Source: Ceratodon purpureus
Lineage: Eukaryota; Streptophyta; Bryopsida; Pseudoditrichales; Ditrichaceae
Assembly: GCA_014871385.1 (NCBI GenBank)
Contig: CM026425.1
Coordinates: 4,018,752 to 4,082,751 of the forward strand
Direction: 5' to 3'
DNA length: 64,000 nt
Shown piece after piece: positions 61,934 through 64,000 of this stretch (position 1 is the first letter of the stretch; each line of letters starts with the position of its first letter). The translations under genes were made by a program, and so were the position numbers. The notes below the pieces were generated by a model. That model saw only the letters and a program-made list of their open reading frames with translations. It had not been told where the DNA came from and did no database searches.

Positions 61934-62668
61934 TATCCAACTTGATTACCTACATGGAAAAAAATATGAGCAAAATGTTTGGGGATAATGAACATCAAGT
62001 CCCCATTTTCACCATTTACCCTATGTTGTTCGGTTTATACCAAAAAAATGTTTTGCTGCAACTTTAAACATTATAATCTCACAAATGGTAAACATCCAAC
62101 ACTGGAAAATTTCATCAGTACTTCTAAAGAGGGTTAAGTTCAAGATCTTTTGGTTAGATGTCTAAAAAAAGGAAAAAAAATTGGTCCAAACCGTCATTCC
62201 CACAAAGCGGTCAAAAATGACAGTTTTGGAACTTGGAGCTTCAAAAAACGGCTGGATTTTTAGGGATTAAAACACATTTACATCAATATTTTTTTCATTG
62301 TTTCAAATTTGACCAATTGATTCTACTATTTAATTTGTCGATGGTTGCATGCAAAATCATGAAGTCCTTGAACTAAATTATGAAAATAAATGTAGAGAAC
62401 AAACTTAATCCTACGTGAGTATCAAGAGAATTAAACCGGGTGTCCGGGTATATAAGGCAGGGATAGACTCTGCAACATTTGGAACCCTAATCCTGTGAGG
62501 TCTCTCCACCTTTCTCGGAGCTGTCAACGAATCAAAGCAATAGTTCAAGATCTTTTGACTCCGAAGTTAAAAAGAGGGAAGTAAGTTCACCATTTGATTC
62601 AAATCAAAAAAAAGAAAAAGAAAAAAGGGAAGTAACCTTGGGAGTGAGTCAAGACTACCGGTTTAACA

Positions 62669-62671
<3 letters not shown>

Positions 62672-62722
<51 letters not shown>
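62672..62722. repeat. (AT)n microsatellite, ~50 bp
   Basis: Uninterrupted alternating A and T. Confidence 0.95.
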
Positions 62723-62726
<4 letters not shown>

Positions 62727-63494
62727 CCGGGTCCTACCAGTCAAAATATTTTCCACCAGGGTGGTCTACGGCATGTATGAAATTACCAGTTCATCTACCG
62801 AATTAATGTACAGGGTAGAGGAGGAGACTGCAGAGAAGTTACAAAAACTTATTCCCAATTCATTGCAATAGGGGGAGGGGGGGGTAAGTTAGGGCCAAAA
62901 GGCTGACACCGAAGTGTGCAAAGGGGCAATGGAGCAATGGGGAGGGGGAGGGGCTGAGGAGTGGGGGGATCATTGGGCCAATGTTAGGGGGCCCAGTGGT
63001 ATGGGAGTGTCCGGCAGGCAGGCTCACTTATTTATGAGGCCCCTTCTGAGTTCTGGTGTGATTTGGTGAGTTTGGAGCAACTCTGTCTGACAGGGCTCAC
63101 CTCACTTGACTCTCCTTCCCCCAACTCCCTTTGCTTGCTTGGAGGTAGTGGTATGAGAGTGCGTCGTTGGCAGTGCACAAAGCCTAAATCTAGGCTGATT
63201 CTGTTGGATAATAGCCTGCCTCTCTGCTGCGTTCCAGGATGACTGTACACACCGGATGAAGGGGGAAGGAAACTGTCACAGTGAAGCTCCGCTAGAACCT
63301 TGGAACTCACTAATTCTTATTTTTATTTTTATTTTTATATACTAAATAATTTAATTAGTAAATATTACAATGAAAATATATAAAATTTTATTTTATAAAT
63401 TTAAATATTATGTTCGTGATTTTTTATTTTCTAATAATTAAAAAAAACCAATTTGATTGATTGGATCAAGTAAATAGTTTTTGATAAATGAATT

Positions 63495-63495
<1 letters not shown>

Positions 63496-63567
<72 letters not shown>
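63496..63567. repeat. (AT)n microsatellite, ~72 bp
   Basis: Uninterrupted alternating T and A, ending in a short T run. Confidence 0.95.
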
Positions 63568-63570
<3 letters not shown>

Positions 63571-64000
63571 TGCATCCTTATTTTTTTATTTTGATAAATT
63601 TAAGATTTATTTATTTGTCATATCATTTGTATGAATATAGGGGCTATAAAACCAAAAATCCAATGAGATTAACCCTAGTTACCCCGTGATCGTTGTTTTG
63701 AGTGAACCCTAAAATTACTTAACGGCCAACGGGTCCTACCGGACCCGTCGCCCTTATTCAAACCCTTCTTGCTCCGCTCGATGGGTTTGAAAAGCCTTTT
63801 ATTTCTCAGATAATTTAATGAGAAATATATATTTTATCTTTTTAAAATTAATTTAATATATCAATTAATTAAATGATTTCCTAAAATTTTCCTCAATGAA
63901 GCAGTAACAAGGCATAATCTGAAACTGTATATCTCATTCAACCCTTCATGAATATCGGTTTACATCACCTGCCACTACAAGGTTCAGAAATCCAAACTGT

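Larger units (their letters stand above)
54682..62271. mobile_element. TIR DNA element split by a LINE insertion
   Basis: The left TIR TTTAACCCCTAAAAATCCAG (54682-54701) and right TIR CTGGATTTTTAGGGATTAAA (62252-62271) match at 19 of 20 positions. Removing the LINE and one copy of its target duplication leaves about 928 bp without coding capacity. The right subterminal phrase ACTTTAAACATTATAATCTC links it to the elements at 32152-33341 and near 31726-31930. No obvious target-site duplication was seen outside the TIRs. Confidence 0.75.
62272..64000. other. Intergenic with microsatellites
   Basis: No gene is supported. A TATATAAGGCAGG phrase near 62450 looks like a TATA box followed by a CT-rich leader, but no open frame follows in the window. 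GGGTCC-TACC-GGACCC near 63730 is a small hairpin. The rest is AT-rich. Confidence 0.4.

Overview
The window reads as nuclear DNA of a land plant. It has AT-rich intergenic DNA, GT-AG introns of about 80-500 bp, a plant TraB-family gene, fragments of plant GCN1/ILITYHIA, oxidosqualene cyclase and NUP85 genes, a plant L1-type LINE with a zf-RVT tail, and a SWIM-finger MULE transposase. I cannot fix the lineage. A non-flowering plant (bryophyte, lycophyte or fern) is my guess only.

Layout. (1) 585-5328, minus strand: the 3' exons of a multi-exon gene joining an array of RNA-polymerase-II-CTD-like heptads, a ParB-like domain and a beta-class (N4/N6) DNA methyltransferase-like domain. (2) 5471-18990: a satellite-like array of 63 palindrome-bearing monomers of about 211 bp, organised as higher-order repeats of eight monomers (about 1.69 kb). 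(3) 19747-20732, minus strand: two exons with matching phase and splice sites that I infer to be the 5' end of the gene in (1), which would put the whole array inside a 14.4 kb intron. (4) 21372-25042, plus strand: a divergently oriented MULE-type transposase with one frameshift. (5) 25297-25749, minus strand: a small unknown ORF that ends head-on against the transposase and carries the same TATTTAAG box as the gene in (3). (6) 25.8-39 kb: mostly non-coding, with several small TIR elements and broken pieces of GCN1, oxidosqualene cyclase and NUP85. (7) 41599-45667, plus strand: an intact nine-exon TraB-domain gene with an unusually repetitive acidic N-terminus and a tail anchor. (8) 45.7-54.7 kb: non-coding DNA with nothing I recognise. 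(9) 54682-62271: a TIR DNA element split by an almost full-length LINE (55272-61920) with a 13-bp target-site duplication and three in-frame stops. (10) 62.3-64 kb: non-coding DNA with two long AT microsatellites.

The most unusual part is the left 26 kb. It combines a ParB/DNA-methylase protein with Pol II CTD-like repeats, a homogenised palindromic satellite apparently in its intron, and a divergent SWIM-MULE transposase about 640 bp away. Whether these form one mobile or domesticated module is inference. The ParB-like and methylase assignments rest on motifs read by eye, without a database search.
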